Of a stretch of DNA of 64,000 nucleotides, positions 25,977 through 34,924 are shown piece by piece. This stretch comes from Flavobacteriaceae bacterium F08102. GTDB lineage: Bacteria > Bacteroidota > Bacteroidia > Flavobacteriales > Flavobacteriaceae. Made by a program: the position numbers and the translations under genes. Where the stretch lies: the NCBI GenBank assembly GCA_023015935.1, contig JALKAY010000003.1:1-64000 (forward strand), read 5' to 3'. Numbering within the stretch: the first letter of the stretch is position 1; every line of letters starts with the position of its first letter. The notes beneath the pieces are model-generated. The model ran no database searches. It was not told the DNA's origin and worked only from the letters and a program-made list of their open reading frames with translations.

Positions 25977-26843
25977 TTATAAGATATGTTTTGCTGCTTT
26001 ATAGGAAGATCGCACTAATGCACCGCTTTCTACGTGTCTAAATCCGAGGTCTAAACCAAAAAGTTCGTATTTTTTAAATTGCTCTGGAGTAATAAATTCT
26101 TTAACCGGTAAGTGCTTTTTACTAGGTTGTAAATATTGACCAATGGTAATAACATCCACTTTCGCATTTCTAAGGTCAGTCATGGTTTGATAAACTTCCT
26201 CTTCTTTTTCACCCAAACCTAACATAATACCAGATTTAGTTCTATTTATTCCTTGATCTTTTAAATATTCAAGGACTGCTAAACTGCGATCGTATTTAGC
26301 TTGGATTCGCACTTCTCTAGTTAAACGTCGTACAGTTTCTACGTTGTGTGACACTACTTCAGGAGCCACGCCAATGATCCGATCAATATTTTTATGAATT
26401 AGCTGAAAATCAGGAATTAAAGTTTCTAAGGTAGTTTCAGGGTTGGCTCGGCGAATAGCATTAACTGTTTCAGCCCAAATGATCGAACCTCCATCTTTTA
26501 AATCATCGCGATCGACTGAAGTAATCACCGCGTGTTTAATTTTCATGAGTTTAATAGATCTTGCAACTTTTTCAGGTTCTTCCCAGTCGATACTGTCGGG
26601 ACGCCCTGTTTTAACACCACAAAATCCACAAGAACGCGTACAGATATTACCGAGAATCATAAATGTAGCGGTACCTTCACCCCAGCATTCCCCCATGTTT
26701 GGACAACTTCCACTAGTACAAATAGTGTGTAGATCATACTTTTCTACTAAGCCTCTCAATTCGGTATATTTTTTACCTACAGGCAACTTAACGCGTAACC
26801 ATTTTGGTTTTTTTACGGGTTGAATTACGGACTCTTCTGACAT
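25977..26843 (-). CDS. lipA: Lipoyl synthase
   Basis: LipA inserts two sulfurs into protein-bound octanoyl groups to make lipoate. The 288-residue protein has the auxiliary-cluster cysteines C42, C47 and C53, the radical-SAM cysteines C68, C72 and C75 (CTRSCGFC), and the C-terminal RSSY motif that ligates the auxiliary cluster. Full length. Product use connects it with lpdA and gcvP in this window. Two overlapping-register -7 boxes and a direct repeat lie upstream. Confidence 0.97.
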   Translation of the reverse strand: MSEESVIQPVKKPKWLRVKLPVGKKYTELRGLVEKYDLHTICTSGSCPNMGECWGEGTATFMILGNICTRSCGFCGVKTGRPDSIDWEEPEKVARSIKLMKIKHAVITSVDRDDLKDGGSIIWAETVNAIRRANPETTLETLIPDFQLIHKNIDRIIGVAPEVVSHNVETVRRLTREVRIQAKYDRSLAVLEYLKDQGINRTKSGIMLGLGEKEEEVYQTMTDLRNAKVDVITIGQYLQPSKKHLPVKEFITPEQFKKYELFGLDLGFRHVESGALVRSSYKAAKHIL

Positions 26844-26860
26844 ATACGTGTTTTAGGTTA

Positions 26861-26868
26861 CAAAAATA
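26861..26868 (-). promoter_or_regulatory. Promoter -7 element for lipA
   Basis: Reads TATTTTTG on the minus strand, 18 bases from the lipA start. A second match, TAATTTTG, sits ten bases further out at 26871-26878. Confidence 0.55.
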
Positions 26869-26886
26869 ATCAAAATTATATGGATT

Positions 26887-26918
26887 GTAGTCCATTGTTC
26901 ATTGAAAGTAGTCCATTG
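26887..26918 (-). promoter_or_regulatory. 11-bp direct repeat upstream of lipA
   Basis: CAATGGACTAC occurs twice on the minus strand (26908-26918 and 26887-26897), 21 bases apart. That is two helical turns, immediately upstream of the lipA promoter boxes. The geometry suits a regulator binding one face of the DNA; function is inferred. Confidence 0.5.
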
Positions 26919-26997
26919 CCTTATAATCAATTATCTTGGAGGGAATTATCCATTTATAATTCGTCTTTAATAGCATCTTTTTGTAGGTTTAGGTATG

Positions 26998-28224
26998 CTA
27001 TTCAAAAAACGTAAACAGATACCAAATGCTAAATCCTATTAAAAAGGCGATTCCCAAAAAACTCAAGATTTTTAAACCCAAAGAAGGGTGCCATTTTTTT
27101 GGGGTATATTTTCCTGAAATCAAAATGAAATTACAGATGGCATAAAAAGGTGCGGTTAAAAAAGACAAGATTGTGGCAAACTTGACCATATCGAGCATAT
27201 TTTGTTTAAAATAGGTGAGGATTAGCATGGTACCAATGGCTAGGCAAACTAACCAAGCACTGTAGTTACCGTGAATTTTCTTTGGAAAAAGTAAGGTGGT
27301 CGATTTTGCCATGGCTCTTGGGGAAGCGTCTAACGTTGTTAAGGTTGTGCTAAACATAGTGGTAAATGCTGCGATAGCGATGAAAATTGCAGCGTTACTT
27401 CCTAAAACTTCTGTGTATAAATTAATGAGCTCTTGTGCAAAAGATCCAGCGCTATTACTAAAACTTAGATCAGAATGATACATGATTAATGTCCCTAATA
27501 GTACAAAACAGACGGCTAAAAAAAACGTTCCGATAAAGCCAACATTAAAATCAAATAAGGCCTGTTTTGTGTCAAGTTTTTCGCGGGTATTTTTTTGCTT
27601 TTCTAAGGTCCATAATGAATGCCAAGTGGCGATGTCTAGCGGAGCGGGCATCCATCCGAGAAAGGCAATGAGAAAACTCATTTCTACAGTGCCTTTAGGA
27701 ATTAGTTGTTGAAATGAAATGGCTTGCTCATTGTTTAAAAGTGCAATAATTACGGCTCCCACCGTACTCAGCGTAAGAGTGACTATAATCAGTTTAATGA
27801 CCACGTCGAGTAATTTGTACCTTCCAATAAATAAAATCCCAAGGCAGATACAGGTGATAATTACAGACCAAGTTTGAACATTGATGGTAAGGCCAAAGAG
27901 TTGTGTTGCAAGTCCTGCAGTAACGATAGTAACTGCTGCTTGAATGGTAAACATGGTGAGAAAGGTTAATAGAAAATAACTGATAATCACCCAATTGCCT
28001 AACCGTTTGTAGCCGTCAATTAAACTTTCACCAGTTGCCGCAGCATAACGTGGTCCATATTGAAAAAAGGGGTACTTAAAGGCATTGACTAAAATAACTG
28101 CCCATAACAGCCCCAAACCAAAATCAGCGCCAGCGCGAGTTGATTGTACTAAGTGTGAGACACCAATAGCGGCACCAGCAAATAATAAGCCAGGTCCAAG
28201 TAGTTTTAATGTTTTTACTTTCAC
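26998..28224 (-). CDS. Nramp-like transporter lacking metal-site residues
   Basis: A 408-residue polytopic membrane protein with the Nramp/APC inverted-repeat layout of about eleven TM segments. The TM1 metal motif DPGN is replaced by G21-V-S-H24. The TM6 motif MPH reads M192-P-A-P. Several arginines sit in TM1 (STRAG). The protein therefore belongs to an Nramp-related branch that probably does not bind Mn or Fe in the canonical way. Substrate unknown. It lies 38 bases downstream of the ECF sigma gene, possibly in the same operon. Confidence 0.8.
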   Translation of the reverse strand: MKVKTLKLLGPGLLFAGAAIGVSHLVQSTRAGADFGLGLLWAVILVNAFKYPFFQYGPRYAAATGESLIDGYKRLGNWVIISYFLLTFLTMFTIQAAVTIVTAGLATQLFGLTINVQTWSVIITCICLGILFIGRYKLLDVVIKLIIVTLTLSTVGAVIIALLNNEQAISFQQLIPKGTVEMSFLIAFLGWMPAPLDIATWHSLWTLEKQKNTREKLDTKQALFDFNVGFIGTFFLAVCFVLLGTLIMYHSDLSFSNSAGSFAQELINLYTEVLGSNAAIFIAIAAFTTMFSTTLTTLDASPRAMAKSTTLLFPKKIHGNYSAWLVCLAIGTMLILTYFKQNMLDMVKFATILSFLTAPFYAICNFILISGKYTPKKWHPSLGLKILSFLGIAFLIGFSIWYLFTFFE

Positions 28225-28262
28225 TAAACGAAAAATTCAATACGGTGAAAGTAAGAAAAAAA

Positions 28263-28820
28263 TTAAGAATTTTCACGAATGATTTCGGCGAGTAATTTTT
28301 TTGCACGAAGTAACTTTACTTTTATATTACTCATAGGTTCATTGAGTTCAACCACCATTTCCTTATAGGTCATTTCTTGAAAGTACCGTAGGTTAATCAT
28401 TTCTTGGTAATGCGGTTTAAGCATTTTTATATAAGCTAATAATTCGGCTAAATTTTGTTCAATAATTAATTGATCAGATGGTGATGGCTCTTCATCTTGT
28501 ATCTTATAGGCCTCCGAATCGTCCTTAGTGATGGTTAGTGCTTCTTTGTTTTTCTGACGTAATAAATCAATGAAAAGATTATTTGCAATGGTGAGTAGCC
28601 ACGTTTTGAATTTGAATTTTTCGTCAAAGGAAGCAATTTTATCAAAGGCTTTTGCAAATGTCCTTATCGTTAAATCTTCAGCTTCATTTTCATTGTTATT
28701 CTTACTAAGCATGAAGCGATAAACATCCTTCCAGTAAGAATTTAATAAAAAAGTGTAGGCAATTTCATCGCCACGCTTTGCTTTTTGAACAGCTTCGAGA
28801 ATGTCTTTATTTTTTACCAA
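28263..28820 (-). CDS. ECF-type RNA polymerase sigma factor
   Basis: A 185-residue sigma-70 family protein with region 2 (YRFMLSKNN through FKFKTWLLTIANNLFIDLLR) and region 4 (LKPHYQEMINLRYFQEMTYKEM and a helix-turn-helix). No region 1 or 3 is present, typical of ECF factors. It would direct polymerase to a specific regulon. No anti-sigma factor is adjacent; the neighbours are a glycosyltransferase overlapping by seven bases and an Nramp-like carrier. Its target promoters cannot be identified here. Confidence 0.93.
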   Translation of the reverse strand: MVKNKDILEAVQKAKRGDEIAYTFLLNSYWKDVYRFMLSKNNNENEAEDLTIRTFAKAFDKIASFDEKFKFKTWLLTIANNLFIDLLRQKNKEALTITKDDSEAYKIQDEEPSPSDQLIIEQNLAELLAYIKMLKPHYQEMINLRYFQEMTYKEMVVELNEPMSNIKVKLLRAKKLLAEIIRENS

Positions 28821-29911
28821 TTTTTAGGTTTTGAGATCAGGTTACTTATACCACAGTACAGTTGTACAGTCACGAGTAAAAAATCTAAGATAGGTAAAAA
28901 TCTCTTCAAATCAATTTCTTTGAGTTTTTTTGCCACCTTTTTGAAAATTACATACTGTATACCTAATCGGATAATAATAAGTGAAATTACAATGAACGAA
29001 TTAAACGATGTAGCCAGTAATATTATTGCCAAAAACCAAAAAAGAAATTGGGAAATAAAAAATAGGCCAAGTGCAAGTTTATGCACAACTTTATATGAAG
29101 CAGCCGTGGTATAATGCCGCTTCTTTTGTTTAATCCACGAACGTACCGTTTTTTCTGGTGCAGAATACGTAAAGCTTTTCGGAGCTATCATGCTAGCCGT
29201 ATTGTTAGCATTTGCGAGTGTATTCACCATTAAATCGTCATCGCCAGAGAGCAAGTGTTGATGGGATAGGTAAGGATTTGAACCTAAGACAGCTTTTTTA
29301 AAAGCGAGGTTTCTTCCCACACCCATGTAGGGGAATCCACTTTCAGCGTAGGCGAAGTATTGCATCGCTGTGAGCAGTGTCTCATAGCGGATTAATTTAT
29401 TTAAAAAAGAGGGGGTCTTTTCATACGCACCGTACCCTAATACGATATCTTTTTTCGAATTCATGGGGCTAATCATGTGGGATAACCACTGATTTGAATT
29501 CGGATAACAATCTGCATCTGTAAAAATTAATTGTTTGTATTGTGCCTTTGAAATCCCATGCCTAAGCGCATTCTTTTTGTTTCCTTGATAGTTTTGGCTT
29601 TTGGGGATATCAACTAGGTGCAGATTTTTGTATGTTTTTTGAAAACCTTCTATGAGATGTTTGGAGCGGTCGGTGGTTGCATCAATGATGATAATTACCT
29701 CAAAGGTCGGATAGTCTTGCGTGAGAATTTTGGGTAAATTTTTACGTAATTGATCATATTCATTTTTTGCTGCAATGAGTATGCTTATTGGTTTCTGTGG
29801 AATTAATGGCCACTGTTTTACACTTGGAAAAAAATACCCAAAACCAAAAAAATATAGGAGCTGAATTCCAACTGTAGCAATGAAGAGCCCATAAATCAAA
29901 GGTGAGACCAT
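28814..29911 (-). CDS. Glycosyltransferase family 2, membrane-anchored
   Basis: A 365-residue GT2 enzyme with an N-terminal TM segment (about 5-28), the GT-A fold with ISILIAAKNE (start) and the nucleotide-sugar DxD site FTDADC, an acceptor-side LSGDDD motif (about 215-225), and C-terminal TM segments from about 275. It probably transfers sugars to a lipid or polysaccharide at the inner membrane. It overlaps the ECF sigma gene by seven bases and sits 13 bases downstream of the Cys-rich small protein, so the three form one transcription unit. Confidence 0.9.
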   Translation of the reverse strand: MVSPLIYGLFIATVGIQLLYFFGFGYFFPSVKQWPLIPQKPISILIAAKNEYDQLRKNLPKILTQDYPTFEVIIIIDATTDRSKHLIEGFQKTYKNLHLVDIPKSQNYQGNKKNALRHGISKAQYKQLIFTDADCYPNSNQWLSHMISPMNSKKDIVLGYGAYEKTPSFLNKLIRYETLLTAMQYFAYAESGFPYMGVGRNLAFKKAVLGSNPYLSHQHLLSGDDDLMVNTLANANNTASMIAPKSFTYSAPEKTVRSWIKQKKRHYTTAASYKVVHKLALGLFFISQFLFWFLAIILLATSFNSFIVISLIIIRLGIQYVIFKKVAKKLKEIDLKRFLPILDFLLVTVQLYCGISNLISKPKNW

Positions 29912-29924
29912 GGACGATTAGCTG

Positions 29925-30128
29925 TTATTTGTGTTGAGGTTCGCTACAATTTTGAAATTGGTCCGGCGTTTTTCCACAAAACCCACATGCTTCACCATCT
30001 TTGTTGAGCACAGGGTTTTGGCTAGCACAAGTCCCTGCAAACTTACCGTCTTTTTTAGCCCATATTTTAATCGCAATACCGGCAAAAGCAACACTCAATA
30101 ATCCTAAAGTTATCAGTAAAAGTTTCAT
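29925..30128 (-). CDS. Small Cys-rich membrane protein
   Basis: A 67-residue protein with one N-terminal TM or signal-anchor (about 3-24) and a short hydrophilic tail containing four cysteines: C34, then C48 and C51 in CGFC, and C61. The CxxC plus two outlying Cys could form disulfides or bind a metal in the periplasm. Similar small proteins occur in flavobacteria without known function. It is the first gene of the unit with the glycosyltransferase and sigma factor, directly after a TATCTTTG promoter box. Confidence 0.75.
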   Translation of the reverse strand: MKLLLITLGLLSVAFAGIAIKIWAKKDGKFAGTCASQNPVLNKDGEACGFCGKTPDQFQNCSEPQHK

Positions 30129-30132
30129 GGGG

Positions 30133-30140
30133 CAAAGATA
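30133..30140 (-). promoter_or_regulatory. Promoter -7 element for the 29925-30128 operon
   Basis: Reads TATCTTTG on the minus strand, ending only four bases before the ATG. The untranslated leader must be extremely short, or the messenger leaderless. Confidence 0.55.
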
Positions 30141-30294
30141 CGTAATCTTTGTATGAATTTTAATTATGCATGGTGAAATTTTGAATTAGGAGGGTTATGT
30201 TGATTCATAAACTGGTCTTGTTCCTTTTATAATTGGAAATTGCTTTCATTTTTTCACTATCTTTCAAAGGATTATTAACCAACACATTAAGAAT

Positions 30295-30972
30295 ATGAAA
30301 AAATATTTAGCAGAATTAGTAGGCACATTTGTCCTCGTTTTTATTGGCTGTGGAAGTGCAGTTATTGCCGGCGACCCAGTTGGCTTTTTAGGTATAGCCT
30401 TTGCTTTTGGAATTTCCGTTTTAGCCATGGTTTATGCAATTGGACCAATTTCTGGATGCCATATAAATCCGGCCATTACTGTTAGTATGCTCGTAGCTGG
30501 GAAAATGAATACAAAAGACGCCATTGGGTATGTTATTTTTCAAATTATTGGTGCCATCCTTGGTTCAGGGGCATTGTTTTTAATAGCATCAGGTTTAGCT
30601 GGGTACGATTTAGCGATAAATGGTTTAGGGGAAAATGGTTTTGGGGAAGGCTCTCCAATGGGGTATGATATGCAATCTGCTTTTATTGCTGAGGTACTTT
30701 TAACCGCTGTTTTTTTAGTAGTTGTTTTTGGTGCAACGCATAAAAAAGCGAATGTTAAATTTGCTGGGCTAGCGATAGGGTTGGCACTAACAATGATTCA
30801 TATTGTTGGTATTCCCATCACTGGGACGTCAGTTAACCCCGCAAGAAGTATTGGTCCAGCATTATTTGTCCAAGGCCTTGCATTAAGCCAATTGTGGTTG
30901 TTTGTAGTTGCCCCTCTACTCGGCGGAATATTAGGTGCGCTTATTTGGAAAGGTATGAAGGTTGAAGGTTAA
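30295..30972 (+). CDS. aqpZ: Aquaporin Z
   Basis: A 225-residue MIP-family water channel with six TM segments and both pore motifs, NPA at 58-60 and NPAR at 181-184. The selectivity filter fits a water-selective aquaporin rather than a glycerol channel: Phe near 36-38, His169, a small residue before the second NPA, and Arg184. Inner membrane. Monocistronic, closed by a strong terminator shared with the convergent gcvP. Confidence 0.95.
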   Translation: MKKYLAELVGTFVLVFIGCGSAVIAGDPVGFLGIAFAFGISVLAMVYAIGPISGCHINPAITVSMLVAGKMNTKDAIGYVIFQIIGAILGSGALFLIASGLAGYDLAINGLGENGFGEGSPMGYDMQSAFIAEVLLTAVFLVVVFGATHKKANVKFAGLAIGLALTMIHIVGIPITGTSVNPARSIGPALFVQGLALSQLWLFVVAPLLGGILGALIWKGMKVEG

Positions 30973-30989
30973 ATAAGTTGTTCTAATTT

Positions 30990-31022
30990 AAAAAAGCCTA
31001 ACCATCGCGGTTAGGCTTTTTT
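30990..31022. terminator. Bidirectional terminator aqpZ/gcvP
   Basis: AAAAAAGCCTAACC pairs with GGTTAGGCTTTTTT across ATCGC: a 14-bp stem between convergent genes with A-runs and T-runs on both sides. Confidence 0.93.
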
Positions 31023-31054
31023 AGTTTTACTGTTTTATGAAGCAATGCATGTAT

Positions 31055-33907
31055 TTATTCCGCTTCGATATAATCTTCAATTGGATTACAATCACAAATT
31101 AAATTTCGATCTCCATATGCATCGTCTACACGGCGTACTGGAGGCCAGTATTTATTGTCAGCAATTCCAGGTAAAGGAAATGCAGCATCTTCTCTTGAAT
31201 ATTTGTAATTCCATTGATCACTCGTTACCATTGCCAAGGTATGAGGCGCATTTTTTAATACAGAATCCTCACCATCTACATAGGCATCTATTTCAGTTTT
31301 AATTTGAATTAAGGCATCACAGAAACGATCAAGTTCTTCTTTGTTTTCACTTTCTGTCGGTTCAATCATCAACGTACCAGCTACAGGAAACGATAAGGTT
31401 GGTGCGTGAAAGCCAAAATCCATTAAGCGTTTAGCAATATCTCCTACTTCAATGCCTTTTGATTTAAAGCCTCTAAAATCTACAATCATTTCATGAGCTG
31501 CAAATCCCTTTTCTCCTGTGTATAAAATTGGGAAATGAGGTTCGAGTCTAGCTTTGAGGTAGTTGGCATTTAAGATGGCATACTTAGTTGCAAGTGTTAG
31601 TCCATTTCTACCGAGCATTTTAATATAACCATAAGAAATCAAGTCGACCAATGCAGAACCCCAAGGCGCTGCTGATACAGCAGTTATAGCCTTATCTCCA
31701 CCGGTACTAATTATTGGATTTGTTGGTAAAAACGGTGCTAGATGTTTAGCTACACAAATTGGACCTACTCCTGGACCTCCACCTCCGTGCGGGATAGCAA
31801 AGGTTTTGTGTAAATTTAGGTGACAGACATCTGCTCCAATGGTAGCCGGATTGGTTAGGCCAACCTGTGCATTCATGTTTGCTCCATCCATATAAACTTG
31901 TCCGCCATTATCGTGGATAATTTTGGTAATATCAACAATGGCACTCTCAAAAACACCATGGGTAGAAGGGTAAGTTACCATTAATGCAGCTAAGTGATCT
32001 TTATGTAGTATTGCTTTAGCTTTTAAATCATCTACATCGATATTTCCATCTTCGGTAGTTTTTGTCACAACTACTTTCATACCCGCCATAACAGCAGAGG
32101 CAGGGTTGGTTCCGTGGGCTGAAGCAGGAATTAAACAGATGTTTCTTTGGTGTTCCCCATTAGCTTCATGAAATGCTCTAATAACCATGAGTCCAGTGAA
32201 TTCACCTTGGGCTCCAGAATTCGGTTGTAATGACGTTGCGTAAAATCCAGTAATGACATTGAGTGATTCTTCTAAACCTTTTAGCATTTTTTGATACCCA
32301 GCAGCTTGTTCAACAGGTACGAAAGGGTGTAAGCTATTCCATTGGCTATCACTTAGCGGTAACATTTCAGATGCAGCATTCAACTTCATGGTACATGAAC
32401 CTAATGAAATCATAGAGTCTGTTAAAGAAATGTCTTTTTTCTCTAAGCGTTTAATATAACGCATCATTTCTGTTTCTGAATGATACTTGTTAAAAACCTC
32501 ATTGGTCATAAACGCACTCGTACGCTGTAAATTCGTTGGAATTGACGTTGTTTGAGATAGGGTTTCTATGTTGATTGGGGTTACTCCTTCGGTTTTTGCA
32601 AATAGATTGGTAATCGTATTGAGGTCTTCTACCGTTGTTGTTTCGTTTAAGGAAATACTTAAGGTCGTGTCGTCAATATAATTAAAATTAATTTCGTTTG
32701 ATTCTGCTATTTCTCTAACCTTAGCGGTTGATTTAACCGTAATTCTCAAGGTGTCAAAAAGTTCGGAGTTTAACTGTTGTATTCCCATTTTTTTGAGCGC
32801 ACTTTGGAGTGTAATGGTTAGGGAATGTATTTTATTTGCAATGTATTTCAGTCCATCAGGTCCGTGATAAACTCCATACATTCCAGCCATAACAGCTAAA
32901 AGTACTTGGGCGGTACAGATGTTTGATGTGGCTTTTTCTCTTTTTATGTGTTGTTCTCTTGTTTGTAATGCCATTCTTAATGCTCTGTTGCCATCCGCAT
33001 CAATGGTAACACCAATGATACGACCTGGAATAGAACGTTTGTAGGATTCTTTTGTAGCAAAATATCCGGCATGTGGACCGCCATATCCCATCGGAATTCC
33101 GAAGCGTTGTGAAGTTCCTACCGTGACATCTGCACCCATTTCCCCGGGAGATTTTAATATGGCTAGACTGAGTAGGTCAGCTGCAACCACAATTTTAATA
33201 TCGTTGTTGTGGGCTTTTTCGATAAAATTGGTATAGTCAAATACTTGACCATTTTTTGAGGGGTATTGTACAATAGCACCGAAAACCTTTTCTGTAAATT
33301 CCGCCGTTTCATGGTTCCCAAAAACCAATTCTACACCTAAAGGAATTGCTCTTGTTGTTAGAATGGAAATGGTTTGCGGAAGTACATCCTCCGCCACAAA
33401 GAATTGATTTGCATTGTTCTTTTTTTGTTCTCTTGTGCGACTGTTGTAAAGCATAATCATGGCTTCAGCCGCTGCTGTTCCCTCATCGAGTAATGAGGAA
33501 TTGGCCATTTCCATACCTGTTAATTCAGCAACCATCGTTTGATAATTCAATAAAGCTTCTAAACGACCTTGAGAAATTTCTGCTTGATACGGAGTATACG
33601 AAGTGTACCAGCTCGGATTTTCAAAAATATTTCTTTGGATAACTGCTGGTAAAATAGTTGGGTGGTAGCCTAAGCCGATATAATTTGTAAAGAGTTTGTT
33701 TTCATTAGATAAAGCTTGAATATGGGTCGAAAACTCATATTCATTCATCGCCTTAGGTAATTGTAGAGGTTGACTTAATCGAATGTGGTCTGGTATGGTG
33801 CAGTCAATAAGTTCGTCTAAAGAGGATACACCAATCGTTTTTAACATTTCCTGAACCTCACTTTCTCGTGGTCCTAGGTGTCTTAGCGCAAAAGAATCTG
33901 TTTTCAT
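31055..33907 (-). CDS. gcvP: Glycine dehydrogenase (P protein, decarboxylating)
   Basis: The PLP-dependent P protein decarboxylates glycine and passes the aminomethyl group to the lipoyl arm of the H protein. It has 950 residues as a single chain with two homologous halves. The N-terminal half has the SQRFGIPMGYGGPHAG segment. The C-terminal half has the PLP-binding Lys701 in NLHKTF followed by IPHGGGGPGVGP. Full length. It depends on lipoate (lipA) and on E3 (lpdA), both encoded in this window. Own promoter box at 33942-33949. Confidence 0.97.
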   Translation of the reverse strand: MKTDSFALRHLGPRESEVQEMLKTIGVSSLDELIDCTIPDHIRLSQPLQLPKAMNEYEFSTHIQALSNENKLFTNYIGLGYHPTILPAVIQRNIFENPSWYTSYTPYQAEISQGRLEALLNYQTMVAELTGMEMANSSLLDEGTAAAEAMIMLYNSRTREQKKNNANQFFVAEDVLPQTISILTTRAIPLGVELVFGNHETAEFTEKVFGAIVQYPSKNGQVFDYTNFIEKAHNNDIKIVVAADLLSLAILKSPGEMGADVTVGTSQRFGIPMGYGGPHAGYFATKESYKRSIPGRIIGVTIDADGNRALRMALQTREQHIKREKATSNICTAQVLLAVMAGMYGVYHGPDGLKYIANKIHSLTITLQSALKKMGIQQLNSELFDTLRITVKSTAKVREIAESNEINFNYIDDTTLSISLNETTTVEDLNTITNLFAKTEGVTPINIETLSQTTSIPTNLQRTSAFMTNEVFNKYHSETEMMRYIKRLEKKDISLTDSMISLGSCTMKLNAASEMLPLSDSQWNSLHPFVPVEQAAGYQKMLKGLEESLNVITGFYATSLQPNSGAQGEFTGLMVIRAFHEANGEHQRNICLIPASAHGTNPASAVMAGMKVVVTKTTEDGNIDVDDLKAKAILHKDHLAALMVTYPSTHGVFESAIVDITKIIHDNGGQVYMDGANMNAQVGLTNPATIGADVCHLNLHKTFAIPHGGGGPGVGPICVAKHLAPFLPTNPIISTGGDKAITAVSAAPWGSALVDLISYGYIKMLGRNGLTLATKYAILNANYLKARLEPHFPILYTGEKGFAAHEMIVDFRGFKSKGIEVGDIAKRLMDFGFHAPTLSFPVAGTLMIEPTESENKEELDRFCDALIQIKTEIDAYVDGEDSVLKNAPHTLAMVTSDQWNYKYSREDAAFPLPGIADNKYWPPVRRVDDAYGDRNLICDCNPIEDYIEAE

Positions 33908-33941
33908 TTATTCTTAATAATATGTGGATAAATATTAGGGC

Positions 33942-33959
33942 CAAATGTAGTTATTTTTG
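33942..33959. promoter_or_regulatory. Back-to-back -7 elements, gcvP and UbiA-like gene
   Basis: CAAATGTA (33942-33949) reads TACATTTG on the minus strand, 35 bases before gcvP. TATTTTTG (33952-33959) faces the plus-strand gene at 34024. Both match TAnnTTTG and are two bases apart, so two polymerases could hardly bind together. Confidence 0.45.
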
Positions 33960-34023
33960 ACCTATTTTTTAGGTGTTCTATCTATAAATTAAATCGTAAA
34001 TTTCAGCGATTTAAATTCGTAGA

Positions 34024-34851
34024 ATGAAGGTGGTAAAATCAATAGTTAATTTCTATATTTTTAGTAATTTACATGTGAGTTTGGCGGTGTTCTGTTTGAC
34101 AAAGTTGACCTTGTTAAAACTAGGACAACAAGATGATCTCTTACCTGCGATGGTTTTTATGGCCACTGTAGTCTCCTACAATTTTATTCGGTTTGTACGG
34201 ATAGATGATGTACATGGTTTTATGTTGACATTTATTCAGAAAAACAAGGGTTTATTAATGGTGTTAACAGGAGGGTGTACACTCATTTTGGGGTATCTGT
34301 TGTTGCAGTTACCTAGGTTAACACTGATGTGGCTTATTCCATTTGCCATTTGTACACTATTTTATGTTTATCCAACTAAACAACACAAAATCAGCCAGTT
34401 CTCATTGAGAAGCATAGGGTGTCTCAAAATATTCTTAATCGCCTTTTCGTGGGCTGGCGTGACTGTACTTTTAGTACCTGTACATGAAGGACTGGCGTTC
34501 GATCTACATGTTTGGACCCTCTTTTTGCAGCGATTTTTATTTATTTTAGTAATAACCTTGCCTTTTGATATTCGAGATTTGGCGATTGATCACAATCATA
34601 TAAAGACACTTCCTGAAGTTTTTGGGATAGAAAAAACGCGCAAATTTGGGTTAGTTTGCTTGATGTTATTTTTAGCGCTTGATTTTATTTCACCCGATGC
34701 AATGACCTTTCGTATCGATTTCTTCATTGCCGTTTTAAGTTTATTATTTCTGGTAAGGGCCTCTACGGAACAGGATAAGTACTACAGTGCTTTTTGGATT
34801 GATGGGTTGCCAATTCTATGGTATTTAATGGCTTTATACTGGCTGTCATAG
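34024..34851 (+). CDS. UbiA-like polytopic membrane protein
   Basis: A 275-residue protein with about eight hydrophobic segments, arranged like the UbiA prenyltransferase superfamily. The second Asp-rich motif is recognisable in PFDIRDLAID (about residue 180-189). The first, normally NDxxDxxxD, is degenerate: VVSYNFIRFVRID at 55-67. Prenyl transfer therefore cannot be assumed. Members of this type are common and uncharacterised in flavobacteria. It is monocistronic, divergent from gcvP and closed by a perfect-stem terminator. Confidence 0.65.
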   Translation: MKVVKSIVNFYIFSNLHVSLAVFCLTKLTLLKLGQQDDLLPAMVFMATVVSYNFIRFVRIDDVHGFMLTFIQKNKGLLMVLTGGCTLILGYLLLQLPRLTLMWLIPFAICTLFYVYPTKQHKISQFSLRSIGCLKIFLIAFSWAGVTVLLVPVHEGLAFDLHVWTLFLQRFLFILVITLPFDIRDLAIDHNHIKTLPEVFGIEKTRKFGLVCLMLFLALDFISPDAMTFRIDFFIAVLSLLFLVRASTEQDKYYSAFWIDGLPILWYLMALYWLS

Positions 34852-34887
34852 ATGGGGTAAAATAATTGAAATCCAATGAGGATAAAA

Positions 34888-34915
34888 AAAAGCCGTTGAA
34901 TTTTCAACGGCTTTT
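34888..34915. terminator. Bidirectional terminator
   Basis: AAAAGCCGTTGAA and TTCAACGGCTTTT form a perfect 13-bp stem with a two-base centre between convergent genes. Confidence 0.92.
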
Positions 34916-34924
34916 CAAAGGGAT

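Noticed and set aside
31535-31560. tRNA T-loop-like sequence GGTTCGAGTC
   Set aside because: It lies in frame inside gcvP and no cloverleaf surrounds it.
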